Origin: Ralstonia condita
GTDB taxonomy: Bacteria; Pseudomonadota; Gammaproteobacteria; Burkholderiales; Burkholderiaceae
Length of the DNA stretch: 64,000 nucleotides
Direction of reading: 5' to 3'
NCBI RefSeq assembly: GCF_958405655.1
Contig: NZ_CATYWO010000002.1
Coordinates: forward strand, 1 to 64,000
Positions 17,403 through 25,221 of this stretch are shown one piece after another (within the stretch, counting starts at the first letter, position 1; every line of letters begins with the position of its first letter). Position numbers and translations under genes: made by a program. The notes beneath the pieces are model-generated. The model saw only the letters and a program-made list of their open reading frames with translations. It made no database searches and was not told the DNA's origin.

Positions 17403-17423
17403 ATTGGGTCAAGGGGACGAATC

Positions 17424-17753
17424 ATGACATGCAAACATTGCGCGCCATCGTGGACGTGGATGCGGCAGGGCCTGCTGGCCGCCACGCTCGGCTTGCTGGC
17501 AACCACTGGCCTTGCCGCGCCCAATGCGGCAAGCGGGCAGGGCAGCGCAGCCGGCAATCAGGGGGCGAGCGTTTCGTCGCATCTCCAGAACGGCAAGGTG
17601 GTCCCGCCACCACGCCCCTCCGTGCCAACGGTGATCGTGCCGGGTATGCCGCGCTCGCTCATGCGTGAAGCAGAACACGGCCATAGCACGGGCGGCACGA
17701 TCGTTTCTCCGGCGTCGGTGCATCGCCAGAACGGCAATGTCTGGGTCGACTGA
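17424..17753 (+). CDS. Small secreted protein of unknown function
   Basis: The 109-residue product has an N-terminal hydrophobic stretch (GLLAATLGLLATTGLAA) with a signal-peptidase-like GLAA-P boundary. The mature part is Gly/Ser/Pro-rich and low in complexity, with two similar HLQNGKV / HRQNGNV segments. The ribosome site AAGGGGA is 7 nt before the ATG. It lies 11 bp upstream of the DUF2334 gene, so the two are almost surely cotranscribed. No family is recognised. Confidence 0.7.
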   Translation: MTCKHCAPSWTWMRQGLLAATLGLLATTGLAAPNAASGQGSAAGNQGASVSSHLQNGKVVPPPRPSVPTVIVPGMPRSLMREAEHGHSTGGTIVSPASVHRQNGNVWVD

Positions 17754-17764
17754 CGGAGACGATC

Positions 17765-19504
17765 ATGAAAAAGCTCATCCTGGCATGCCTGCTCGCATTG
17801 AGTCTGCTCGTCGTGTTCCGGCCGATGTCGATACCCTCGGCGCAGGCAGCGACGCCAATGAAGGTGCTCGTCCTGTATGACGCACCACCAAACGACCCTT
17901 ACACCAACCTGGGGCTTGCCTACGCAATCATGCTGCGCAACCTGCTCGGGCATTGGAACACCTCGGTCAGTCTGGTACCGATCCAGAACTACACCGCGGG
18001 CTCTGTGCAGGCCAACCAGGCCACGTTCTACCTGGGCGATTACTACAACAACACGATTCCGCCGGCGTTCCTGCAGGACGTGATGTCGACCACTTCCACC
18101 GTTGTCTGGTTCAAGTACAACCTGTGGGAACTCGCGTGGGACACGGTCGATTACGCCAACCCGACCTTCACCCAGAAATTCGGCATCGCCTTCAACGAGG
18201 TGTACGGCTTCAACGGCAATGTCTATCCGTCGTCGAGCAATCCGAATCCGGGGTTCTTCGATACCGTGACCTACAAGGGCATGTCGATGGTGAAGTACTA
18301 CAACTTCAACTCGACGACAGGCGTGGTCAGCGCGGACCCCGACATCGGCGTCACGCAAGTCACCGATGCAACGAAGGCGAAGGTGCTGGTGAACATCACG
18401 GACAGCCAGACCGGGGCCGTGGCGCCCTATGTGGTCCGCTCGGGCAATTTCTGGTATTTCGCGGATCAGCCGTTTTCGTACATCGGCCCGCGCGACCGCT
18501 ATCTGGCGTTCTGCGACCTGCTGCACGACATTCTGGGCGATAGCGCGTCAACGGTGTACGCGCACCGGGCCATGGTCCGCTTCGAAGACATGAATGCGTA
18601 CACCAGTACGAGTTCAATGAAGAAGCTGACGGACTATCTGTACAACAAACATATTCCGTTCTCGATGGCGACCATTCCGGTCTACACGGACCCGAACGGG
18701 TATTACAACAATGGCGTGCCGGAGACCATCACGCTGGCCAACGCGACAGGGCTGAAATCGGCGATCAACTACGCGCTCAAGCGAGGGGGCAGGGTGATGA
18801 TGCATGGTTACACGCATCAGTACGAGAATGTGCCCAACATCGACAACGCGGTCAGCGGCAACGATTTCGAGTTCTGGTATGCAACGACAAACACGCCAAC
18901 CGACGACGACTCGCTCCAGTGGGCGGGCGGGCGACTGGATGCGGGCCTGCAGCAGTTCACCAGCAACGGCTACACGCCGTTCGCCTGGGAGGCACCGCAC
19001 TACGAATCGTCGCCACTGTCGATTGCCGCCGTACCGCCGCGCTTCAACTCGACGTACCAGCGCGTCGTGTACTTTGCGTGCACCAACAACACAACGAGCA
19101 GCGTCACCAACACCAATACCATCTGCAGCAATAGCGACCTGTACACCCTCAATTCAACGGCCAACAACCACGCATTCGCGGTCGGACAGTTCTTTCCGTA
19201 CGTGATCTATTCCGACTACTACGGACAGCGCATCATTCCGGAGAATCTCGGCAACATCGAATACAACATCTGCAACATCGATCCGTTCTCGTGCCTGACC
19301 TACACCTGGCAGGACATCTATCTGAATGCGCAATATGCGTGGGTCGTACGTGACGGCTTCGCGTCGTTCTTCTTCCATCCGTTCTGGCTGGATTCGGATA
19401 TGTCGGGGACCGCTGCGTCCAACGCATTCCAGGATTTCCAGAGTCTGGTGAAAGGCATCTCCGGTCTCGGATATCAGTGGGTGGACGCGAGCACGCTCAA
19501 ATAG
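17765..19504 (+). CDS. Secreted DUF2334 protein (polysaccharide-deacetylase-like fold)
   Basis: The 579-residue protein has a clear signal peptide (MKKLILACLLALSLLVVF, cleavage near AQA-AT). Residues about 260-400 hold the DUF2334 pattern: VRFEDMNAYTS, MMHGYTHQYEN and FAWEAPHYESS, resembling the Asp and His-x3-His metal site of NodB-type deacetylases. The N-terminal part is another exported domain. The sequence is rich in Asn, Thr and Tyr and its coding sequence looks less GC-rich than its neighbours, which may mean transfer. A role in exopolysaccharide modification is plausible but not shown. The ribosome site is GGAGACG, and a terminator follows. Confidence 0.85.
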   Translation: MKKLILACLLALSLLVVFRPMSIPSAQAATPMKVLVLYDAPPNDPYTNLGLAYAIMLRNLLGHWNTSVSLVPIQNYTAGSVQANQATFYLGDYYNNTIPPAFLQDVMSTTSTVVWFKYNLWELAWDTVDYANPTFTQKFGIAFNEVYGFNGNVYPSSSNPNPGFFDTVTYKGMSMVKYYNFNSTTGVVSADPDIGVTQVTDATKAKVLVNITDSQTGAVAPYVVRSGNFWYFADQPFSYIGPRDRYLAFCDLLHDILGDSASTVYAHRAMVRFEDMNAYTSTSSMKKLTDYLYNKHIPFSMATIPVYTDPNGYYNNGVPETITLANATGLKSAINYALKRGGRVMMHGYTHQYENVPNIDNAVSGNDFEFWYATTNTPTDDDSLQWAGGRLDAGLQQFTSNGYTPFAWEAPHYESSPLSIAAVPPRFNSTYQRVVYFACTNNTTSSVTNTNTICSNSDLYTLNSTANNHAFAVGQFFPYVIYSDYYGQRIIPENLGNIEYNICNIDPFSCLTYTWQDIYLNAQYAWVVRDGFASFFFHPFWLDSDMSGTAASNAFQDFQSLVKGISGLGYQWVDASTLK

Positions 19505-19518
19505 TGGCCGACGCTCAT

Positions 19519-19560
19519 GGCAAGGCGGTGGACATCACGTCACCGCCTTGCCTCGCCTTT
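19519..19560 (+). terminator. Terminator after the DUF2334 gene
   Basis: GGCAAGGCGGTG (19519-19530) and CACCGCCTTGCC (19541-19552) form a perfect 12-bp stem with a 10-nt loop, starting 15 bp after the stop codon. The following tract TCGCCTTT is only partly T-rich, so termination may be imperfect. The hairpin could also work on the opposite strand for the convergent hydrolase gene. Confidence 0.75.
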
Positions 19561-19681
19561 GACGGGTCAACCGGTTGTCGCGCCGCGCATCTGGTCATAA
19601 CGGTCAGGGCAGGGCTGCTTCCGGCAGCCCCACCCGCGACGCTCGCGCAGCGGCATTCAGACAATCACACTGCGCGCTCCA

Positions 19682-21676
19682 TCACTGGCTGAGTTGGCTG
19701 TTGGGGTACGCACCCGGCACCAGGATCGGTAGCTCCACGTCGGTCGCAGAGACGTTGTAGACGTTTGGCACTGCCGCCGTCGACAGATCGAGAGCCGACG
19801 TCACCGGAGGAATCTGCGTGCCAAGCGCAAAGTTGACGACGTTGGTTGCGTTCGGCAGCGAACTCGCGCTGACGATCGCGGCGTACTGAACGTGCTGCGG
19901 ATAGAACAGCAGGCCAACCTGGTCGCCGTCCTGCAGTTGCTCGCCGATGGCGGGCAGCAAGACAGCGCCCGCATTCAAGCCCGGATCGTCTTGATGGTCG
20001 CCTTCCGCAAAGGCAGTCACCTGATCGTCCACCAGAATCAGCTTGCCGCCACGCAGAATGCCGACGCCGACGTAGGCAACCGCAGCCTGGACCGCACCTG
20101 TTCCGCGCGTCACCGCCAAGTCCGCGATGCGCGGCACGCCGGCCAGCACGCGTCCGCTCCCGCTGACGGTCTGGATCGGCACAAACACCGGGCTGGTTGC
20201 GCCCAGCGGCACGGAAGCGGTCAGGGTGGAGGCACTCGTGGGAATCGCCCCCGGCCCCGATAGGGACCCGACCGGGATGTGGTCCATCACCAATCCGACC
20301 GGCTGTGTGTTGGGGGCGCCAACCGTATCCGCCACCGACAGGCAGACCTTGGGGATCGCGTTGAATGCGTCGGAGTCGATGCCCTTCAACTGCCTGTCAA
20401 ACCACGTGAGGATCGACGCCACACCGTTGACGCCTCCGCAATTGGCGGTGCCCTGGGATTGCCCTGCCAGCGGATTCATGTGCCCGCCTTCGGTCGTCAG
20501 CACCCGCACGTCCGCGCCCGTCGACGCAAAATAGCGCGCGTTCAGGTAGGCCTCGGTCACGTTGAACAGCACATCGCGGTTGCCCTGCAAGAACAGGGCT
20601 GGCACCTTGCGCAGCACCGCCTGGGTTTCGCCAAAGTTCCACGCTAGGCCGGCACGCTGCTGGGCTTCGAAATACCCGGTGCCGTGATCGAAGAAGAATT
20701 GCGTCAGCTCACTGCCGGACACGGGGCGCGGAGTTGCCGTCGGCAGACTGGCCAGGTTGAACAGATCGGTCTCGGTTCGCACGGTGCTGGCGAGCGGCCC
20801 CTGCACGCCGATGGTGTTGCACAGTGTTGCCACCAGCGGCGTATTCGACACGCCGTGCCCGCCGGGGCTTGCGGTCGTGGCGGTGGTGGCCAGCAGGCAA
20901 AGCAGCCCGCCATACGAGAGTTTCATGCCTTGGCCTGGCAGCAGGCTGTACAGCAAGTCGTACCAGGTGCCGTTGGGTACGATGGTATCGATGCGCGGGT
21001 CGAGTGCTGCCAGCGGCATCTGGAAACCGCCCCCGTAGCTGTAGCCGATCGTCCCGACCTTGATGTCTTTGGGGATGCCCGTCTGCGGCTCGGTCTGCAC
21101 GTAAAGACTGTCGGCGTTGTCGTAGGCCCAGTCCAGGATGGCACGGGCATCCTGGACCTCGGCGCGCGGATCGATGATGCGGGCATTGCCGCCACCATTG
21201 GCCGGCACGCTGTCACCGTGCCCGCGTTCGTCGTAACTGATGACAACGTAGCCGTGGTACGGGAGCGCCTGGACCAGTTCGTCGATGGAGGTGAAATGCG
21301 GGTCGTCCGGGTGCAGGTCACCATTGGCGGCCAGTGTCTTCAGACGGTTGCCGCCGTAGCCATGGCTGTGCAGGACCACCGGAAAACGATCCCCAGGACA
21401 GCGCGAGGGCAGCATGACGGAAAAGTAGACCCGCGTCGTGGGCGTCGGATTTGCGGTTGGATCGAAATCGGACGGCACCGGCACGACGATCGAGTCGTTG
21501 ACCACACTTGGCGCCAGGGGCGTGGCGCAGGCAGCCGCTTGTGAGGCAGGCGGCGCGGCCACAGTCGTGGAGGGCGAGCCCGCGGCACTGGCTGCAGAAT
21601 CTGAGGAACCGCCTCCACAGGCAGCCACGAACAAACAAAGACTGGCTGCCAGGCAGCCATTGCGGATGTGCAGCAT
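19682..21676 (-). CDS. Secreted lipoprotein, alpha/beta hydrolase family
   Basis: The 664-residue protein begins with a signal and lipobox (LFVAAC, then GGGSS), so it is lipid-anchored. The hydrolase domain has HSHGYGG (oxyanion-hole region), ISYDERGHG and the nucleophile elbow GYSYGG (Ser about 212), with later Asp and GGHMNPL His. An X-Pro dipeptidyl-peptidase/CocE-like domain arrangement is likely, followed by a C-terminal beta domain. The substrate is unknown; ester or peptide hydrolysis outside the cell is possible. The ATG follows GGAGGAGA. Convergent with DUF2334. Confidence 0.85.
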   Translation of the reverse strand: MLHIRNGCLAASLCLFVAACGGGSSDSAASAAGSPSTTVAAPPASQAAACATPLAPSVVNDSIVVPVPSDFDPTANPTPTTRVYFSVMLPSRCPGDRFPVVLHSHGYGGNRLKTLAANGDLHPDDPHFTSIDELVQALPYHGYVVISYDERGHGDSVPANGGGNARIIDPRAEVQDARAILDWAYDNADSLYVQTEPQTGIPKDIKVGTIGYSYGGGFQMPLAALDPRIDTIVPNGTWYDLLYSLLPGQGMKLSYGGLLCLLATTATTASPGGHGVSNTPLVATLCNTIGVQGPLASTVRTETDLFNLASLPTATPRPVSGSELTQFFFDHGTGYFEAQQRAGLAWNFGETQAVLRKVPALFLQGNRDVLFNVTEAYLNARYFASTGADVRVLTTEGGHMNPLAGQSQGTANCGGVNGVASILTWFDRQLKGIDSDAFNAIPKVCLSVADTVGAPNTQPVGLVMDHIPVGSLSGPGAIPTSASTLTASVPLGATSPVFVPIQTVSGSGRVLAGVPRIADLAVTRGTGAVQAAVAYVGVGILRGGKLILVDDQVTAFAEGDHQDDPGLNAGAVLLPAIGEQLQDGDQVGLLFYPQHVQYAAIVSASSLPNATNVVNFALGTQIPPVTSALDLSTAAVPNVYNVSATDVELPILVPGAYPNSQLSQ

Positions 21677-22022
21677 GTAGTCTCCTCCTGCCTCGGTCGA
21701 TGTTTTCCATGTACGTGTGCCGAGGCTGCAAGGATTCTATTGACGCCGTTCTGTTTGAGACAGGCTGTTTTTTAGAGCCTCCCATCGAAAGGAGGGCGAT
21801 GCTGGTTAACCCGGGCAACCGGGCGCCAGACTGACTGTCTGGCGCAACTTGCCATCCGCGCAGGAGGGGGCGAAACGCCATTCTGCGGAACATGCGCAAA
21901 TCTCTGCCAGTCCCCAACCTCGGGACCTCCTTGACCTGATCCGGGCGGAGTCAGTCAACGTGCGCGCAAGGAATCAGCGGCAGGGCGGCTCGCTGATGTA
22001 AGTGTCGGCGCTGGCGCCGGCA
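21677..22022. promoter_or_regulatory. 346-bp gap: hydrolase promoter side and dbpA 3' region
   Basis: Both flanking genes run leftward. A perfect 9-bp stem, GCGCCAGAC (21823-21831) and GTCTGGCGC (21837-21845), may end dbpA transcription but has no T-run. On the minus strand, TAGAAT near 21739 with CTGTCT 18 bp upstream is a possible promoter for the hydrolase. No gene is visible. Confidence 0.4.
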
Positions 22023-23420
22023 TCATTCTTCCATCAGCCTGACCCTGACCTTCTTGCCCTTCATCGTGCCGGCGTTGAGCTTGCGCAGCGCGTCTCGCGC
22101 GATGCCGCGCTCGACCGCGACGTAGGTCGAGAATTCCGTCACGTTGATCTTGCCGATCTGGTCGCCGCGAAAACCCGCATCGCCAGTCAGCGCGCCGAGC
22201 ACATCGCCGGGGCGGATCTTCTCCTTGCGTCCGCCGAGGATCTGCAGCGTTTCCATGGGCGGCAGCAGCGGTGCATCGTTACCGGTATCGAGCTCGTCGA
22301 GCTTGTGCCATTCGACCTCGCGGCCCATCGCCTCTTCGATATTGCCGACGCGCCCCATCTCGTCCATGCTCGCGAGGCTCAGCGCCCAGCCGTTTTCATC
22401 GGCGCGGCCCGTGCGGCCAATCCGATGCACATACACCTCGGGGTCGGGCGTCACGTCAACGTTGATCACCGCTTCCAGTTGCGTGATGTCGAGCCCGCGC
22501 GCGGCAACGTCGGTCGCCACCAGCACCGAGCAACTGCGGTTGGCGAACTGGATCAACACCTGATCGCGCTCGCGCTGCTCGAGTTCGCCGTGCAGCGCCA
22601 GTGCGTGAATGCCCTGCGCGCGCAACACGTCGAGCAGGTCGCGGCATTGCTGCTTCGTGTTGCAGAACGCGAGCGTGCTGACGGGCCGATAGTGCTTGAG
22701 CAGCAGCTCGACCGCATGCAGCCGCTGGCTGTCGGTCACCTCGTAGAAGCGCTGGCGAATCTTGCTGTCGTCGTGACGCTCTTCGAGCTTCACTTCCTTC
22801 GGATTGCGCAGAAAGCGCTGGCTCAGCTTCGCAATGCCTTCCGGGTACGTTGCCGAGAACAGCAGCGTCTGACGATCGGGTGGACATTGGCGCACGACCG
22901 TCGCGATGTCATCGAAGAAGCCCATGTCGAGCATGCGGTCGGCTTCGTCCAGCACGAGCGTTTTCAATGCGCCGAGCGCGAGATTACCGCGCTCCAGATG
23001 GTCCATGATGCGTCCCGGCGTGCCGACGATGACATGCGCGCCGTGCTCGAGGCTTGCTGCCTGCGGACGCATCGGTGTGCCACCACAGAGGGTCAGCACC
23101 TTCACGTTTTCTTCGGCGCGTGCGAGGCGGCGGATCTCCTGCGCAACCTGGTCGGCAAGCTCGCGCGTGGGGCAGAGCACCATCGCCTGCACGTCGAAGT
23201 TGCGCGCGTCGAGCCGCGCGAGCAGAGCCAGCGCAAACGCCGCGGTTTTGCCGCTGCCTGTCTTGGCCTGCGCGATCAGGTCGTGTCCCGCGAGGGCGAT
23301 GGGCAGGCTGGCAGCCTGGATCGGCGTCATGTCGGTGTAGCCGAGCTGCGCGAGGTTTGCGAGCACGGTTGGAGCGAGCGCTAGGGTACTGAAAGGTGTG
23401 GCGGTCGGTGCGATGGTCAT
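22023..23420 (-). CDS. dbpA: ATP-dependent RNA helicase DbpA
   Basis: The 465-residue DEAD-box helicase starts at ATG 23420 (MTIAPTATPFSTLAL); an open frame continues upstream but is not conserved-looking. Motifs Q (TPIQAASLP), I (AKTGSGKT), Ia (PTRELA), II (LDEADRML), III (FSATYP) and VI (YVHRIGRTGRA) are all present. The C-terminal domain (KIRPGDVLGALTGDAGF ... YVAVERGIA) is the DbpA RNA-binding domain that recognises 23S rRNA hairpin 92. It acts in large ribosomal subunit assembly. The small zinc-ribbon gene lies 14 bp upstream. Confidence 0.95.
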   Translation of the reverse strand: MTIAPTATPFSTLALAPTVLANLAQLGYTDMTPIQAASLPIALAGHDLIAQAKTGSGKTAAFALALLARLDARNFDVQAMVLCPTRELADQVAQEIRRLARAEENVKVLTLCGGTPMRPQAASLEHGAHVIVGTPGRIMDHLERGNLALGALKTLVLDEADRMLDMGFFDDIATVVRQCPPDRQTLLFSATYPEGIAKLSQRFLRNPKEVKLEERHDDSKIRQRFYEVTDSQRLHAVELLLKHYRPVSTLAFCNTKQQCRDLLDVLRAQGIHALALHGELEQRERDQVLIQFANRSCSVLVATDVAARGLDITQLEAVINVDVTPDPEVYVHRIGRTGRADENGWALSLASMDEMGRVGNIEEAMGREVEWHKLDELDTGNDAPLLPPMETLQILGGRKEKIRPGDVLGALTGDAGFRGDQIGKINVTEFSTYVAVERGIARDALRKLNAGTMKGKKVRVRLMEE

Positions 23421-23434
23421 GTCGTTGCGCTGGG

Positions 23435-23632
23435 TCACTTGTACGGCTTGCCTTCGAGTTGTTCGTAGACGACGGTGCCGTCGTCCGCTTCGAAGCGCTC
23501 GACATAGTTGCGTGCGCCGCATAGCGCGCAGCGGAACAGCGGCCCCTGGCCCTCATCCTTGATGACGACGTCGGACAGCTCCCACTGCGTGCCGCAGCTC
23601 TGGTTTTTGCAAGTGAATACGGTGGTCTTCAA
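23435..23632 (-). CDS. Small zinc-ribbon protein upstream of dbpA
   Basis: The 65-residue protein has Cys8 and Cys13 (TCKNQSCGTQW) and Cys35 and Cys38 (CALCGARNY), arranged like a single zinc ribbon. The start is a TTG with no clear ribosome site, so the exact start is uncertain. It is 14 bp upstream of dbpA and presumably cotranscribed, which hints at a nucleic-acid-linked role. I recognise no named family. Confidence 0.75.
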   Translation of the reverse strand: MKTTVFTCKNQSCGTQWELSDVVIKDEGQGPLFRCALCGARNYVERFEADDGTVVYEQLEGKPYK

Positions 23633-24102
23633 TTGGATTCGGTTGCGCTCGGTTGGGGATGAACAAGGTGGATCGAGGGTGCACCATCGATCGCCCTGAG
23701 CAAGGTCAGCGGATTCTCTCCCAAGTCGGGCCAGGGAGAAGCGAGAGTCTGGTTGTACCTAACTTTTCGGGGTCGATGTTAACTTTCTGCCGTGTTCTGC
23801 TCGACAGGAGGGCGGCCAACGAACCCGGGCGAGACCCATGGCAGGATTCGTTGGACTGCCGACCGCGATCTGGGTAAATCGCATATTTAACATAAGATAC
23901 ATTATGAGATTAAACGGGATCGAGGCGGGTGGCGATAACGTCGCGTCGCCTCCCCATCCCGAGCGCCAGTGAAGCCCGCTTCGCATCTGGCCAACAAGCG
24001 TTGCAGCACCGACACACCGCTTGGACGCGTCGGGGATTTTCCAGTCCATTCGCCGGCGCGTTGGTTAGACTGAATTCTCAAGGCGTTCCCCAGGTAAGGA
24101 TC
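23633..24102. promoter_or_regulatory. 470-bp divergent intergenic region
   Basis: It separates the dbpA operon (leftward) from the glutamine amidotransferase gene (rightward). A markedly AT-rich patch at 23876-23914 includes the inverted repeat CATAA-GATACA-TTATG (23891-23906), a good candidate regulator site or promoter. The open frame running into the amidotransferase from 23929 is not protein-like. No other gene is seen. Confidence 0.5.
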
Positions 24103-24984
24103 ATGTGTCGCTGGCTGGCCTATTCAGGCAATCCCATTCAGATGGAGACGGTGCTGTTCCGGCCCCGGCACTCGTTGATCGACCAGAGCCTGCGTTCGCG
24201 CCTCGGTCACACGACCACCAACGGCGACGGGTTCGGCATCGGATGGTACGGACGCCACTCCGAAGTGCCGTTCCGCTACCGCTGCCTGCACCCCGCGTGG
24301 AACGATACGAACCTGCGCGAAGCCGCGCGGGCGATCCGGTCGTCGATGTTTGTCGCGCACGTGCGTGCGGCAACCGACACCCCCGCGCAGGAAACCAACT
24401 GTCACCCGTTCCGCTATGGCCGGTGGCTCTTTGCCCATAACGGACAGATACGCGACTACCCGACGGTTCGCCGTGATCTGATGATGGAAGTCGCCCCCGA
24501 GCTTTTCCGCTGGATCGAGGGCTCGACGGATTCCGAGATCATGTTTTTCCTGGCCCTGACCTTTGGGCTGGACCGTGAGCCGCAAGCCGCGCTTGAGCGG
24601 ATGGTCGGCTTGATCGAGGATGTCGGCCACCGCAACGGCATCGAGCATCCGCTCAACATGACCGTATGCGCGACCGACGGCACGCAGATCGTTGCGGCTC
24701 GGTATTCCAGCGAGCGGGATTCGCGCTCGCTATTCCACAGCACGTCGTTCCGGCATCTGCGTGCGCTCTATCCAGATGATTCCAGCATCACCGATGCCGG
24801 GGACGCGGCATTTCTGGTCCTGTCGGAACCGCTCGTCGACCTGCCCGACGCCTGGGCGGAAATCCCCGAAGAGACCGTGGTGATCGCCAAGGATGGCCGG
24901 GTCGAGCATCACCGGTTCACGCCACGGCGGCCCGGTTTCGAGCTCCCGGCCAACCAGCCGACCTACGGCCGCGAGGCAAGCTGA
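24103..24984 (+). CDS. Class II glutamine amidotransferase (YafJ-like)
   Basis: The 293-residue protein starts MCRWLAYSGNP; Cys2 is the N-terminal nucleophile after Met removal, which decides the start at 24103 (AGGTAAGGA just upstream). GHTTTNGDGFGIGWYG, VAHVRAATDT and NCHPFRYGRWLFAHNG are the class II (Ntn) glutaminase motifs. There is no attached synthetase domain, so it is a stand-alone glutaminase of the YafJ/EgtC type. Its amide acceptor is unknown. It appears monocistronic, with a hairpin downstream. Confidence 0.92.
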   Translation: MCRWLAYSGNPIQMETVLFRPRHSLIDQSLRSRLGHTTTNGDGFGIGWYGRHSEVPFRYRCLHPAWNDTNLREAARAIRSSMFVAHVRAATDTPAQETNCHPFRYGRWLFAHNGQIRDYPTVRRDLMMEVAPELFRWIEGSTDSEIMFFLALTFGLDREPQAALERMVGLIEDVGHRNGIEHPLNMTVCATDGTQIVAARYSSERDSRSLFHSTSFRHLRALYPDDSSITDAGDAAFLVLSEPLVDLPDAWAEIPEETVVIAKDGRVEHHRFTPRRPGFELPANQPTYGREAS

Positions 24985-25045
24985 CCACCCCCAACCTTGG
25001 TGTGGAGAAAGAATCACACCAACCTGCATGCTCCCGCACTGAAAC

Positions 25046-25069
25046 CTCCTGACAAAACGGTGTCAGGAG
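25046..25069 (+). terminator. Hairpin after the glutamine amidotransferase gene
   Basis: CTCCTGACA (25046-25054) pairs perfectly with TGTCAGGAG (25061-25069) across a 6-nt loop, 61 bp after the stop codon. There is no T-run, so it may be a weak terminator or a 3' protective hairpin. Confidence 0.5.
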
Positions 25070-25100
25070 CCCCGCGTTACCCTGCCGCCCGCGACTTGTG

Positions 25101-25135
25101 CTGTAGAGCAACCGGATTTCAATAATCCGCTACAG
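25101..25135. repeat. Inverted-repeat cluster upstream of uvrA
   Basis: CTGTAG (25101-25106) with CTACAG (25130-25135), and GGATT (25114-25118) with AATCC (25124-25128), lie about 90-120 bp before the uvrA start. The two repeats are not concentric. No CTGT-N8-ACAG LexA box is present here, so SOS control of uvrA is not supported. Confidence 0.4.
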
Positions 25136-25221
25136 TTTACGGCCCGAATTCTGATTGCCGGCGCAGCCTCAGCAATGCGGCCGCCACCGGCATCTTCCAC
25201 CGCTTCCAAGGAACGCCCTCC

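Larger units (their letters stand above)
16432..17423. other. Long gap without a convincing gene (about 990 bp)
   Basis: Several short open frames exist on both strands, but none has a believable ribosome site, start and protein-like composition, and I recognise none. It must contain the leftward promoter of the exonuclease operon and the rightward promoter of the 17424 gene. Inverted repeats are seen at 16522-16581, 17106-17122 (GGCCGAC / GTCGGCC) and 17377-17402. It may hold decayed sequence or an unrecognised small RNA. Confidence 0.5.

Noticed and set aside
17036..17668. Overlapping frames on both strands before the 17424 secreted protein
   Set aside because: None has a credible start region, and they overlap a gene with a better ribosome site and a signal peptide.
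25101..25135. LexA/SOS box upstream of uvrA
   Set aside because: CTGTAG...CTACAG spacing is far from CTGT-N8-ACAG, so an SOS box is not supported.
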